Shown: piece by piece, positions 45,874-56,047 of the stretch
Layout: each line of letters begins with the position of its first letter
How positions within the stretch are numbered: the stretch's first letter is position 1
NCBI GenBank assembly: GCA_963846635.1
Contig: CAWJXM010000023.1
Coordinates: 1-64,000 of the forward strand
Origin: AP-15 sp963846635
GTDB lineage: Bacteria > Pseudomonadota > Alphaproteobacteria > ATCC43930 > CGMCC-115725
Direction of reading: 5' to 3'
DNA: 64,000 nt
The notes under the pieces: model-generated
Database searches by the model: none
What the model was told of the DNA's origin: nothing
Seen by the model: the letters and a program-made list of their open reading frames with translations, nothing else
Position numbers and translations under genes: made by a program

Positions 45874-47979
45874 TCACGATCCAAATCCTCGACCCTCAGC
45901 AGCGAGGCGCGAGATCAGCGCCGCGGGACGCAAGCTCTCGTCGCCCGCGTGTTCGGCGTAATGTGCCAGCCTGTCACGAACATGGCCGAGACCGAGTTGG
46001 TCGGCGTAATACATCGGGCCGCCGCGCCACACCGGCCAGCCATAGCCGTAAACCCAGACAACGTCGATATCGCCGGGCCGCGTGGCGATGCCCTCTTCCA
46101 GTATGCGGGCTCCCTCATTGATCATCGGCAAGACCGTGCGCTCGACAATTTCTTCCGGCCCGATCTTGTGCCGCGATATGCCGAGCCGGGCCGAGGCGTC
46201 GAGGATGATCCGTTCGACCTCGGTATCAGGAATCGGCGTCCGCGACCCGGCCTCGTATCTGAAGTACCCTTTGCCGGTTTTCTGGCCAAAATGTCCGGCT
46301 TCGCACAGCGCGTCTTCGATAATCGCATGCTCGCCGCGAGATTTGCGGATCAGCCATCCGACATCGAGCCCGGCCAGATCCATCATCGCAAACGGCCCCA
46401 TCGGCAAGCCGAATTCGACGAGAGCCGCCTCAACCTCCTGCGGCAGCGCGCCTTCGAGCAATAATCGTTCCGCCTCGACCGAGCGGCGCGCCAGCATCCG
46501 ATTGCCGACAAAGCCATAGCAGACCCCGACCACGACCGGCACTTTGCCGAGCCGCCGTGCGAGCGTGAGCGCGGTCGCGATCGCATCGGGCGCGCTCTTG
46601 GCGCCACGCACGATCTCCAGGAGCCGCATGACGTTCGCGGGACTGAAGAAATGGGTCCCGACAATGTCTTGGGGCCGCGCCGTGGCGCCGGCGATTTCGT
46701 CGACATCAAGCGTCGAAGTGTTGGTCGCGAGCAACGCCCCAGGTTTGGCGACGCGGTCGAGGTCGGCAAACACCCGCTTTTTGAGATCCATGTCCTCGAA
46801 CACGGCCTCGATCACGACATCGGCCTCTGCCGCCGCATCGATGCCGACCTTACCCGCGATCAGCCCGGTGCGCCGCTCCATATCCTCGGCGCTAAGCCCG
46901 CCGCGCGCCATCGTCGTGCGGTAGTTGGCGGCAATCCGGTCACGCCCCTTCTGCAGCTGTTCGTCGCTCGTCTCGATCAGCGTGACCGGAATGCCGGCAT
47001 TGGCAAAGCACATCGCAATGCCGCCGCCCATCGTACCGGCGCCGAGCACCGCCGCATGGGCAATCGGCCGCGGTTCGGTACCCGCCGGCATATTGGGCAC
47101 CTTTGCCGCCTCGCGTTCGGCGAAGAAGATATGGCGCTGCGCCTTCGACTGATCGCCAGTGACGAGTTTGCGAAACAGCTCGCTTTCGCGCCGCAGACCT
47201 TCATCAAAGGGCAAGGTGAAGGCATTGCGCACCGCCTCGACGCAAGCCGCCGGCGCCTCGCGACCGCGCAAGCGGCGGGTCAACGCCGCCGCAGCCTCGT
47301 CGAACGAGCGGGAATCCGCTCGTGCTGCCGCGAGCTTGTCGTCGCGGTCGCGAACTCGCTGCAGCGGGCGCTTTTCCGCGACCACTCGCCGGCAAAAAGC
47401 GATAGCTGCGGTCGTCGGATCGCCCTCAACAATTTTATCGATAATCCCATTACTGCGCGCTTCCGCGGCGCCGATCGGATCACCCGTAACAATCATCCGC
47501 AGGGCTTTTTCCGGACCGACGAGGCGGGGCAGGCGCTGGGTCCCGCCTGCGCCCGGCAACAAGCCGAGCTTGACCTCAGGGAGGCCGACACGGGCCGTCG
47601 GGGCCGCGACCCGAAAGTGGCAAGCAAGCGCCACTTCGAACCCGCCGCCCAGTGCCGTGCCATGCAATGCGGCGACAACCGGTTTCGGCATCGCCTCGAT
47701 TTGCGCGATAACCTCACCGAGACTTGGCGGCTGCGGCGGCTTGCCGAATTCGGTGATGTCGGCGCCGGCGAAAAAGGTGCGCCCAGCGCAGGCGATGACG
47801 ACGCCATTGATCGACAGATCGTCGCGGACCCGCCGCAACGCTTCGGCCAACCCCGCCCGCACCTCGTGCTTCAGCGCATTGACCGGCGGATTGTCGACGG
47901 TGACGACCGCAATTCCGACCGCGGCTTCCGCCGAGGCCGGCTCGCGCCGCAGATCGACGCTGGCATTGATATTGCCCAT
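45874..47979 (-). CDS. Multifunctional enoyl-CoA hydratase/3-hydroxyacyl-CoA dehydrogenase (FadJ-like)
   Basis: A 701-residue two-enzyme chain. The N-terminal crotonase domain has GRTFFAGADITEF, ALHGTALGGGFEVALACHFRV and the catalytic Glu region GLPEVKLGLLPGAGGTQRL. The dehydrogenase half starts at about residue 300 with VLGAGTMGGGIAMCFANAG (NAD site), then THFFSPANVMRLLEIV and GFVGNRML. It would carry out two successive beta-oxidation steps. The start at 47979 matches the domain edge. Confidence 0.93.
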   Translation of the reverse strand: MGNINASVDLRREPASAEAAVGIAVVTVDNPPVNALKHEVRAGLAEALRRVRDDLSINGVVIACAGRTFFAGADITEFGKPPQPPSLGEVIAQIEAMPKPVVAALHGTALGGGFEVALACHFRVAAPTARVGLPEVKLGLLPGAGGTQRLPRLVGPEKALRMIVTGDPIGAAEARSNGIIDKIVEGDPTTAAIAFCRRVVAEKRPLQRVRDRDDKLAAARADSRSFDEAAAALTRRLRGREAPAACVEAVRNAFTLPFDEGLRRESELFRKLVTGDQSKAQRHIFFAEREAAKVPNMPAGTEPRPIAHAAVLGAGTMGGGIAMCFANAGIPVTLIETSDEQLQKGRDRIAANYRTTMARGGLSAEDMERRTGLIAGKVGIDAAAEADVVIEAVFEDMDLKKRVFADLDRVAKPGALLATNTSTLDVDEIAGATARPQDIVGTHFFSPANVMRLLEIVRGAKSAPDAIATALTLARRLGKVPVVVGVCYGFVGNRMLARRSVEAERLLLEGALPQEVEAALVEFGLPMGPFAMMDLAGLDVGWLIRKSRGEHAIIEDALCEAGHFGQKTGKGYFRYEAGSRTPIPDTEVERIILDASARLGISRHKIGPEEIVERTVLPMINEGARILEEGIATRPGDIDVVWVYGYGWPVWRGGPMYYADQLGLGHVRDRLAHYAEHAGDESLRPAALISRLAAEGRGFGS

Positions 47980-48054
47980 GTGTGATCCAACCCTTGCCCG
48001 AGTGGCAAGATTAGCCGGAACCGCGTCGCCGATGAAGGGGCGGGTAAGCCGCGC

Positions 48055-48684
48055 CTAGCGCGCAATATCCGCGCTGAAAGCTCGGATCAGATCCGTGACG
48101 GTCGAGCGCGGATCGGCGGCACGCATGACCTCACCCATGACGGCAATCCCGGCGGCGCCGGCGCTGCGGCAAAGACCGGCGTTCCGCGCTGTGATGCCGC
48201 CTAGCGCCAATACCGGACCCGACGCCGCCGCGGCCGCTTTGGCGAGGCCATCGAGACCGATCGCCGGGCCGTAACCGGGCTTGCTCGCGGTCAAAAACAC
48301 CGGACTTATTGTCACGTAATCGGCCCCGGCGCCCAGTTGCGCGCCCGCTTCGGCGGTGGAATGCGCCGAAAAGCCGATCAGCGCATGCGGCAGCCGCATA
48401 CGAGCGGCACGCGGGTCGCCGCCGCCCGGCAGATGCACACCATCGGCCCCCACCGCGACGATCGCGTCCAGATCCTCATGCGCGGTCACCATGGCCCCAT
48501 AACGATGTCCAAGCTCGACCAGCGCCGCGAGCAACGCGCGCCGCTCGGCTGCCGGCAGATCCTTTTCGCGCAGGCTGAACCAGCGGCAGCCGCCAGCAAA
48601 AACCGCCTCGGCGACCGCGAGCATCGGTCGGCGCGACTGGCTTCGATCGGAGATGACCAGAACGGGTGGGTCGGGCAGGTCCAT
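48055..48684 (-). CDS. Thiamine phosphate synthase-like (ThiE/TenI) protein
   Basis: A 209-residue TIM-barrel protein. It has WFSLREKDLPAAERR with the Arg-x-Lys pyrophosphate-site motif, the GADGVHLPGG strand, DYVTISPVFLTASKPGYGPAIGL and LALGGITARNA. These fit ThiE or its paralogue TenI. No other thiamine genes adjoin, so a TenI-like or scavenging role is possible. Confidence 0.82.
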   Translation of the reverse strand: MDLPDPPVLVISDRSQSRRPMLAVAEAVFAGGCRWFSLREKDLPAAERRALLAALVELGHRYGAMVTAHEDLDAIVAVGADGVHLPGGGDPRAARMRLPHALIGFSAHSTAEAGAQLGAGADYVTISPVFLTASKPGYGPAIGLDGLAKAAAAASGPVLALGGITARNAGLCRSAGAAGIAVMGEVMRAADPRSTVTDLIRAFSADIAR

Positions 48685-48693
48685 CGTATCCTG

Positions 48694-49410
48694 CTATGGG
48701 TGCGGCTGGGGGTGTGGCGGGCCGAGCAACAGATCAGCCGAAACCGTGACCCGGATCACGGCTTCCCCGGGTTGGGCGACCGGCGCCGCCATCGCCATCG
48801 CAGCAAAGCGCGGTACCGGCTGCCCGCCGGTCTCGGCATTGCCGACGCGCAGATCGCGATAGCGGAGCACCGAGAGGTGAACCCGGTCGGCCACCGAGGA
48901 TGCGCGCTGCGCGAGCCCGGCCAGCGCCTCGGCCGTCAAATCCTCCTCGGCGCCGCGCACCGTCTCGGGCGAGACCTCGTAGGTCATTGACGACATCAGC
49001 AATCCGTCGGATTGCAATGTTCCGGCAAGTTTCAGCACCGCGTCGGCGGCCTTGCCGGTCAGAATCAGCGACTGGCTCGCGCGCCACCGACGAGGTGCGT
49101 TTTGCGGCTGCTCTTCGTTGACCTCATAATTTCCGGTCTCGACTTCGACGCCCTGCACTTGACGGGCGCGTTGCAGCGCCGTCGCCATGCGGCGGTTCAC
49201 TGCTGCCTGCAGTGCCAGCGGATCTGACCCGGTCTCTTCCACGCGCAGTTCGACCCGGAGCAAATCGCGCATGACCCTGCGCTCAGCGGTCTGGCTCAAA
49301 TGCAGCACCGTGAGTGACGGCTCAGTTGCCTGGGGCATTGCCGGAACCGGAGCGAGCAGAAGCAGACCGAGCAGCACAACGCCGCTCACCCCCCTTGCGC
49401 CGAACGACAT
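48694..49410 (-). CDS. SIMPL-domain (DUF541) exported protein
   Basis: A 238-residue protein with a signal peptide MSFGARGVSGVVLLGLLLLAPVPAMPQA and a SIMPL domain: AERRVMRDLLRVELRVEETGSDPLALQAAVNRRM, VEVETGNYEVNEEQ and a C-terminal beta strand VIRVTVSADLLLG. Such periplasmic proteins are linked to oxidative stress but have no set activity. The ATG at 49410 has GAGGGAG upstream, so longer readings are rejected. It lies 9 bases before the ThiE-like gene. Confidence 0.84.
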   Translation of the reverse strand: MSFGARGVSGVVLLGLLLLAPVPAMPQATEPSLTVLHLSQTAERRVMRDLLRVELRVEETGSDPLALQAAVNRRMATALQRARQVQGVEVETGNYEVNEEQPQNAPRRWRASQSLILTGKAADAVLKLAGTLQSDGLLMSSMTYEVSPETVRGAEEDLTAEALAGLAQRASSVADRVHLSVLRYRDLRVGNAETGGQPVPRFAAMAMAAPVAQPGEAVIRVTVSADLLLGPPHPQPHP

Positions 49411-49504
49411 CGGCTCCCTCACACCGAAGAGCAGCCCCGGCCTTCGAACCGCCCCGGCCTTTCCCATTTGCTCCCTCGCCGACGCTGGCGACCAAAATTG
49501 GGCT

Positions 49505-50146
49505 TCAATTGCCGCCATCCGCGAAATTGCGCAAGGCCCGTGGGCGGCACCAATCCTCGCGGGCGGCGAACCGCACCGATACCGCCTGACGCGTGCTCCA
49601 TTGCGCCGCATAGGCTGCTGCCACCTCCCGCGAGGATACGAGGTTCAGATCCTCCGAATTACGAGCCGCGTTGCGGGTCCAATTGTATGAGCCCATCAGG
49701 GTCACGACTTCGTCGATAACCATTGTTTTGGCATGAGCAATTGGCACGGTCCGGTCGATCCAGATCGGTGTGCCGGCATCGGACAATACAACGATACCGG
49801 TGTTACGCTCGCAGGGCGTGCGCTTGTCGGCGATTAGCCGGACATCAACACCGCGAGCGCGTGCTTGGACGAGCGCTTCGAGGATCCCCGAACCGGTCGT
49901 TAGATTATAAGCGTTCACCAGTATCTGGTCATGCGCGCGGTCGATCGCCGCGATGACTAAACCGGCGCAATCCTGCTGCGGCGCAAAGCACACCGAAATC
50001 GCCGCTGATACCGGCGCAGACGCCGGCCCAATGGTCGGCACCGGAGCCGGAAACGGCAGTGATGCCGCGACCGGCACGCTCGCTACTGCAAGCGCCAGCA
50101 ACACTGGCAGCATCCGCTGTGCCGTCCCAAGGGCCGCCGAGATCAC
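49505..50146 (-). CDS. Phospholipase D-family nuclease-like protein, exported
   Basis: A 213-residue single-HKD protein. After a signal peptide (MLPVLLALAVASVPVAASL region) comes DRAHDQILVNAYNLTTGSGILEALVQARARGVDVRLIAD, then the catalytic motif HAKTMVIDEVVTLMGSYNWTRNAARNSEDLN (H-x-K-x4-D). One HKD per chain and this length match the Nuc-type endonucleases, which work as dimers in the periplasm. The start is a GTG at 50146 or an ATG at 50113; neither has a strong ribosome site. Confidence 0.85.
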   Translation of the reverse strand: MISAALGTAQRMLPVLLALAVASVPVAASLPFPAPVPTIGPASAPVSAAISVCFAPQQDCAGLVIAAIDRAHDQILVNAYNLTTGSGILEALVQARARGVDVRLIADKRTPCERNTGIVVLSDAGTPIWIDRTVPIAHAKTMVIDEVVTLMGSYNWTRNAARNSEDLNLVSSREVAAAYAAQWSTRQAVSVRFAAREDWCRPRALRNFADGGN

Positions 50147-50272
50147 CGAACCAGCACTAGAGCGTAATAGTTAATTTAAGGTTTTCCGGAGATGACTGGA
50201 TGCCGTTTGACGACCCGCGCGCCAATTTGGCGGACCTCGAAATGGTCTGATGCGATGATGTACAATGCCGAA

Positions 50273-52979
50273 ATGCCAGAAAGAGAGACGAGACCCTCGC
50301 CCGAAGCGTTGCTGGATGCGGCAAAGCACGAGGGTCACGGGCGACTCAAGATTTTTCTCGGTGCTGCACCCGGTGTCGGCAAAACCTATGAAATGCTGCT
50401 GTCGGCTCAGGCAAAACGGCGCGAGGGCGTCGATGTCGTTGTCGGCGTCGTCGAAACTCACGGACGCCGCGAAACCCAATCGCTGCTGGATGGCTTGGAA
50501 ATCATTCCGCGGCGGGAAATCGACTATAAAGGCCATCGATTGTCCGAGATGGATCTCGATGCGATCCTCGATCGGCGTCCTCAACTGGTCCTCGTCGATG
50601 AATTGGCCCACACCAATGCGCCCGGGAGCCGCCATCCGAAGCGCTACCTCGATGTCGAAGAATTGATTGCGGACTGGCATCGATGTGTTCACAACTCTCA
50701 ATATCCAGCATGTCGAAAGCCTGAACGACGTTGTCGCCCGGATCACGCGCATCCGGGTTCGGGAAACAGTACCCGACAGCATTCTCGATCAAGCGGATGA
50801 CATCGAGATTATCGACCTGGCGCCGGATGACCTGATCAAGCGCTTGCGCGAAGGTAAGGTTTACGTTCCGCAACAGGCCGAGCGAGCGGTTCGGCACTAT
50901 TTTCAGCCGGGAAATCTGACTGCGCTGCGCGAATTGGCATTGCGCCAAACCGCGCAGCGGGTCGACGAGCAACTGTTGTCGCATATGCGCGCACACGCGA
51001 TACCGGGCCCGTGGCCCGCAGGCGATCGCGTGCTCGTTTGCATCAGCGAGGCGACCAACACCGCCGGGCTTATCCGTTATGCGCGGCGCGCGGCTGACCG
51101 GCTGCACGCGCCATTGACCGCGATTTATGTCGAGACCGCTCGGACCCAGCGCCTGAACGATGTCGAACGCGACCGCATCGCCGACTACCTGCGGCTTGCC
51201 GAGCGGCTCGGCGCCTCGACGATCACGATCCCCGGGCGCAAGATCGCCGACGAACTCGTCGCTTATGCCGAGGCGAACAACATCACCCAGATCGTTATCG
51301 GCAAATCATCCCGGCCGTGCTGGTTCGAGATCGTCCACGGCTCGGTGGTTCACGATCTGCTGCGGAAAAGCGGCTCGATCAGCGTTCATGTCATCTCGGC
51401 CGAAGCGAGCGAACCGACGCCGAAATCGGTTGCCACTCATGCTGTCGTCAAGACGTTCCGACCCGAGCCCTATCTCGGCAGCGTTGGCGCGGTAGCGCTG
51501 GCGCTCGGCATCGGAGAAGCGATCGGCCGCTCTGTCGGCGTGCAGAGCATCTCGCTCGTCTTTCTGATGGCGGTGCTCGGCACCGCGATTGCCTGGGGGT
51601 TGCTGCCGGCGCTGTTTGCCTGTCTATTAAGTGTGCTTGCCTACAATTTCTTTTTTATTCCGCCGCTTTACACTTTTACGATCGCGGATCCGGAAAACCT
51701 CGTCGCGCTGTTCTTCTTTTTGGTGGTCGCGGTCATCGTCAGCAATCTGACCGCGGCGGCGCGCCGGCAGATCGTTTCGGCGCGGGCGCGGGCCAAGACC
51801 ACGGCCGAACTTTACGCGTTCAGCCGCAAGCTCGCGGGGATCGGCACCCTCGACGATCTGTTGTGGGCGACCGTATATCAAGTATCGTCGATGCTGCGCG
51901 TGCGCACCGTGCTGTTATTGCCGGAACCGAATGCGAGCAGGCTCGGCGTCGCTTCCGCCTACCCGCCCGAAGACCAGTTGGACGAGGCCGACATGGCGGC
52001 GGCGCAGTGGTGCTGGGAGCACAACCATCCGAGCGGGCGCGGTTCCGACACGCTGCCCGGCGGCAAATGGTTGTTCCTGCCGCTCAGAACCGGCAGCGGG
52101 CCGGTCGGCGTGATCGGCATCGAGCGCGATTTATCGGAACCGCTGTTAACTCCGGACGAGCGTCGTCTGCTCGATGCTTTGGCAGATCAGGCGGCGGTCG
52201 CGATCGAACGGATTTCGCTGGTGCGCGGGCTCGCCGAGGCTCGGGTGCAGGCCGAGAGCGATCGGCTGCGTGCGGCGCTATTGACCTCGATCTCGCATGA
52301 TTTGCGCACACCGCTTGCCTCGATCCTCGGCACGGTGTCGAGCCTTCGCAGCTATGCCGACAAATACGATGCAGCCGATCGCGACGAATTGCTTGCCACC
52401 TTGGAGAGCGAAGCCGAGCGCCTGAACCGGTTTGTCGGCAACCTGCTCGACATGACCCGGCTCGAATCCGGCATGGTCGAGATCAAGCTCGACCTCGCCG
52501 ATGTCGCCGAGATCGTCGGTGCCGCGTTGGAGCGCGCCGGAAACATCCTGGCGCGGCATCGCATCGAAGTCGCGATTGCGGCCGATCTGCCGATGCTGCG
52601 TCTCGATCCGATGCTGTTCGAGCAGGTTTTATTCAACCTGCTCGACAATGCCGCGAAATATTCGCCGCCCGGCAGCCGCATCGATTTACGTGCGCGGCAG
52701 GACGGCGACACTGTAACGATCGAGGTGATCGACGAGGGGCCCGGCATTCCTCCTGGCGATTTCGAACGCGTGTTCGACAAATTCTACCGTGTTCAGGGCC
52801 AGGATCGCCGGCGCGCTGGAACCGGCCTCGGCCTTGCGATCTGCCGCGGGTTTATCGAGGCGCAAGGCGGCCGGATCGAAGCGCAGAACCGCCGCGACCG
52901 CTCGGGTGCGGTTCTGACGATCCGTTTGCCGGTACCCGAGACAGCCGAGATGCGCGAGCCTATCGCGGCGCACATTTAG
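50273..52979 (+). CDS. kdpD: KdpD-like sensor histidine kinase, single frameshift
   Basis: About 900 residues in two frames. The first has the KdpD N-terminal domain (LGAAPGVGKTYEML Walker A, VDELAHTNAPGSRHPKRYLDVEELI). One extra base near 50673 breaks AAGIDVFTTLNIQHVESLND; after it come a universal-stress-like domain, four membrane helices (LGSVGAVALALGIGEAIG to LVALFFFLVVAVIVSNLT), a GAF-like region, SHDLRTPLASILGT (phospho-His), LLDNAAKYSPPG (N box) and GTGLGLAICRGF. KdpD senses K+ limitation, yet neither kdpE nor kdpFABC is adjacent. Confidence 0.88.
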
Positions 52980-53096
52980 CCGCCGATCCCGGCGGGTCAA
53001 ATCTATGACGCGAAAAGCCGACCCGCTCCTGAACTTTTAAGGCGGTTTCGTCGTTCGCTCCGAGGTTTGGCCAATGGCGCGGCCGCGGAGGGTCAT

Positions 53097-54176
53097 TTGG
53101 CGAAGATCAGGGTTGCGTTGGTCGGGATTGGGAATTGCGCGTCGTCGCTGGTGCAAGGCGTCGATTTTTACCGCGGCGCGCGGGGCGACGATCCTGTGCC
53201 CGGGATCATGCACCTCGACCTCGGCGGCTACCATGTCGGCGATATCGAATTCGTCGCCGCCTTCGACATCGCAAAGGGTAAAGTCGGACGCGATCTTGCC
53301 GAAGCGATCGCGGCGCCCCCCAACAACACCGAGCGGTTCGCGGCGGTTCGTCCGACGGGGGTGGAAGTGCGGCGCGGACCCACGCATGACGGCATCGGGC
53401 GTTATCTTCGCGAGGTCGTTATCGAGTTGTCGCAGCCGGTCGACGATGTCGCCGGCACGTTGCGCCGCACCGGCGCCGAGATCGTCGTCTCATACTTGCC
53501 AGTGGGCTCGGAAGCCGCCGCGCGCTGGTATGCCGAGGAGGCATTGCGCGCTGGCTGCGGCTATGTCAACTGCATCCCGGTGTTCATTGCGAAGGATGCG
53601 CAATGGCGCGAGCGGTTTCGTGAATGCGGCCTGCCGTTGATCGGCGACGATATCAAAAGCCAGGTCGGCGCCACGATCGTCCATCGTGTATTGGCCAATC
53701 TGTTTCGCGAGCGCGGGGTGCGGGTCGACCGGACTTACCAGCTCAATTTCGGCGGCAATACCGATTTTCAGAACATGCTCGAGCGCGAGCGTCTGCAGTC
53801 GAAAAAACGATCAAAGACCGATGCGGTGTTGAGCCAGCTCGACGGGCAATTGTCCGATAACGAGGCGCATGTCGGGCCCAGCGATTATGTCCCTTGGCTG
53901 ACCGACCGAAAATGGTGCTACATCCGCATCGAGGGCACCACGTTCGGCAATCTGCCGCTCAATTGCGAACTGAAGCTCGAAGTCTGGGATTCGCCGAACT
54001 CGGCTGGGGTTGTCATCGACGCGATTCGCTGTGCTAAGCTCGCCCTCGACCGCGGCATCGGCGGGGCCCTCTTGGGGCCGGCCGCCTATTTTATGAAAAG
54101 CCCGCCGCAGCAGTTTACGGATTATGAGGCGCGCGCCCGCACCGAGGCCTTTATTCGCGGGGAGGCGGAGCTCTGA
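53097..54176 (+). CDS. ino1: Inositol-1-phosphate synthase
   Basis: A 359-residue enzyme that converts glucose 6-phosphate to inositol 1-phosphate with internal NAD cycling. The N terminus has VGIGNCASSLVQGVDFY (dinucleotide site), and conserved later stretches include LNFGGNTDFQNMLERERL followed by SKKRSKTDAV, and KLEVWDSPNSAGVVIDA. The compact length matches actinobacterial and archaeal forms. A TTG at 53097 preceded by GGAGGG is preferred; a TTG at 53067 is possible but lacks such a site. Its end overlaps the convergent methyltransferase by 26 bases. Confidence 0.92.
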   Translation: MAKIRVALVGIGNCASSLVQGVDFYRGARGDDPVPGIMHLDLGGYHVGDIEFVAAFDIAKGKVGRDLAEAIAAPPNNTERFAAVRPTGVEVRRGPTHDGIGRYLREVVIELSQPVDDVAGTLRRTGAEIVVSYLPVGSEAAARWYAEEALRAGCGYVNCIPVFIAKDAQWRERFRECGLPLIGDDIKSQVGATIVHRVLANLFRERGVRVDRTYQLNFGGNTDFQNMLERERLQSKKRSKTDAVLSQLDGQLSDNEAHVGPSDYVPWLTDRKWCYIRIEGTTFGNLPLNCELKLEVWDSPNSAGVVIDAIRCAKLALDRGIGGALLGPAAYFMKSPPQQFTDYEARARTEAFIRGEAEL

Positions 54177-55063
54177 GCAGAAAGCTCGTGCCGTCCCACA
54201 AGGCGAGGTGTCGCGAGCCGTTGCGCAGGACTTCCAGGCCGGCCGATTTGGCAAACGCTGAGATATCGGCGCGGTCGGCCTCAATGTTCCCGCGATACGA
54301 ATAATTGAAGATCGCCAGCGTGCCGCCCGGCTTCAGCATATGGGCGGCATCGCTGACGTGGCGTTCGGCAATTTCGCTCCCGATTGCGACGATGCAGGGA
54401 AAACTGTCGACGGCCAGGATCAGATCAAAGTTGGCCTTGGAAAACTGCGACAGGTCGCGGCCGGTCGCAGAGGTGAAATTCGACATTTACGATGCCGGCG
54501 CAACGCCGCTTTGCCTCGGCGATCATCGCCGGCGACAGATCGATGCCGACAATGCTGCGGAGACGCGGTGCCAGCGCTTTTTCAAAGCGGCCAATGCCAC
54601 AGCCGATGTCGAGCGCGTCCCGATCGGCCCCCAGCAGCCCCCAATTGCCGAGCAGCCCGGCGAGTTCGGCGGTTGCTCGCTCCAAAATCGCCGGATCACC
54701 CAGCGAATAGAGCGCCACCGCTGCTTCCGGCGCGGCCGCGGCCGCATTGTCGTATTGCTCCCTGACCGCCGCGAGGCGATCGTCGCCATGCGCTTCGGTC
54801 AACCCCGCCTCGACCAAGCGAGCAGCGCGCGCCAAGCCCGCGGCATGATCCGCACCGAGTTGCGCCAGCCGCGCGAGCGGCGCCCGCCCTATGACGCCCA
54901 ACTGCTGCAGCACTGCGTTCAACCGCCGCAATGAGCCAGCCGCCAGCAGTAGATGCATCAGCGTGATCTCGGCGCTGACCTCGCCGGCGAGATAGTGCAT
55001 CAATACTGAATGCGCCGCGGCCGGACAGGAATCCGCTTCGGCTTTGGTCAGCGGGTTTGGCAT
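54151..55063 (-). CDS. SAM-dependent methyltransferase, single frameshift
   Basis: Two frames form a protein of about 300 residues. A helical N-terminal half (MPNPLTKAEADSCPAAAHSVLMHYLAGEVSAEITLMHLLLAAG) leads to DALDIGCGIGRFEKALA (SAM motif I) and VGIDLSPAMIAEAKRRC. Near 54482 one base shifts the frame into ATGRDLSQFSKANFDLILAVDSFPC and AHMLKPGGTLAIFNYS (motif III region). The ATG at 55063 has GGAG upstream and overlaps the end of the acetyltransferase gene. It is last in the minus-strand glycan operon. Confidence 0.78.
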
Positions 55064-56047
55064 CGGCTCCAATGCCGCGAAATCTTTGGGTGGTCTACCG
55101 CACCCCAGGAATATTTATAATTCTCGCCGCCGCGCAGGAAATCAAAGCTCGCGGCCCCTTCGGCGACCGCCTGCTCGATTGCGTGCGCGATGATTTGCGT
55201 GCCCGGGCTCAAATGCTCCTGTGATGGATCGAAGCCGCCAAGATAAGCATAGGTCCTGCCTTTCGCGACAAAGCCGTAATAGATCGCGGCGACCGCACCA
55301 CCGATCTTCAGGCGGTAGAGACGCAGCATCTTCCCCTTCAATAGCTCCTTGGCCGCGGTACAATGAAAGCGCCGTACCTCCGGATCGCTGCAGACGCCGC
55401 TTTCACCGCGGCCGCGCCACCGCAGTTCATGCAGTCGAAACAGATCCTCCATTGCGCTGCCGAGACCGTCCTCGGCGACCGCTTCGATCGAAACTCCGCC
55501 CGCGCTTTCGGCTCGGGCCCGGGCCTGGCGCAGATCGCGCAGGGTTTTGCGCGGCACGACCTCGCCGAGCATGGCCGCATCGCTCGGTAGCGCGAGTACT
55601 GGGCAGGGTGACGCCGCCTCAATCCGATCGGTCAAGCCCGGAGCGGGTCGCTGCTGTTGCTAGCGCACTGTCCGGCGCAAGATCGGGGAGCCAGCATTCG
55701 TCCCAGCCCGGCGTGTCGGACATCGCCGCCACCAGCAGGTCCGGACATCCAATGCCCGCGGGATCGCACAATGCGTCAATGTAGTCGGAAAGGCCGACAC
55801 CGATCGGCAGCAGCTTGCGGCAGCCGGGCTCCCTCAGCAGATACAAGGGCAGCAGCCCGACAAGCTCGCCATTGGCCCGGGCTGTCAACAACACTGGCTC
55901 CGAGGTCCCGAAAACGCTCCACCAGGCAAAAATCCAAGCCGGCGACTGAAACGGCGTTGCCAACGGATCTCGACGCCACAGCTCTTCCCATTCGGGTCGC
56001 AGCCGGGCGAGCCCTTGTTGATCCGTGACCGCCGCGATCTCGATCAC
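55048..56047 (-). CDS. GNAT acyltransferase, BcsL/CelD type, single frameshift
   Basis: Two frames form a protein of about 333 residues with two GNAT-like halves. The first half contains LRPEWEELWRRDPLATPFQSPAWIFAWWSVFG and GLLPLYLLREPGCRKLLPIG; the second contains LFRLHELRWRGRGESGV, LYRLKIGGAVAAIYYGFVAKGRTYAYLGGFDPSQEHLSPG and FDFLRGGENYKYSWGA. This double-GNAT (FemAB-like) form is common in exopolysaccharide loci. The frame changes near 55625. The GTG at 56047 overlaps the upstream stop (GTGA), indicating coupled translation. Confidence 0.78.

Noticed and set aside
46651..47985. 444-codon open frame on the plus strand
   Set aside because: It is antisense to the FadJ-like gene, whose domains are unmistakable; high-GC codon bias opens the opposite frame. 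Its translation has no recognisable motifs.
51317..52300. 327-codon frame inside kdpD
   Set aside because: It is an alternative frame of the kinase; the kdpD frame carries all conserved motifs.
50273..54176. A Kdp potassium-transport operon
   Set aside because: No kdpF, kdpA, kdpB, kdpC or kdpE sequence flanks the kinase; the next gene is ino1.
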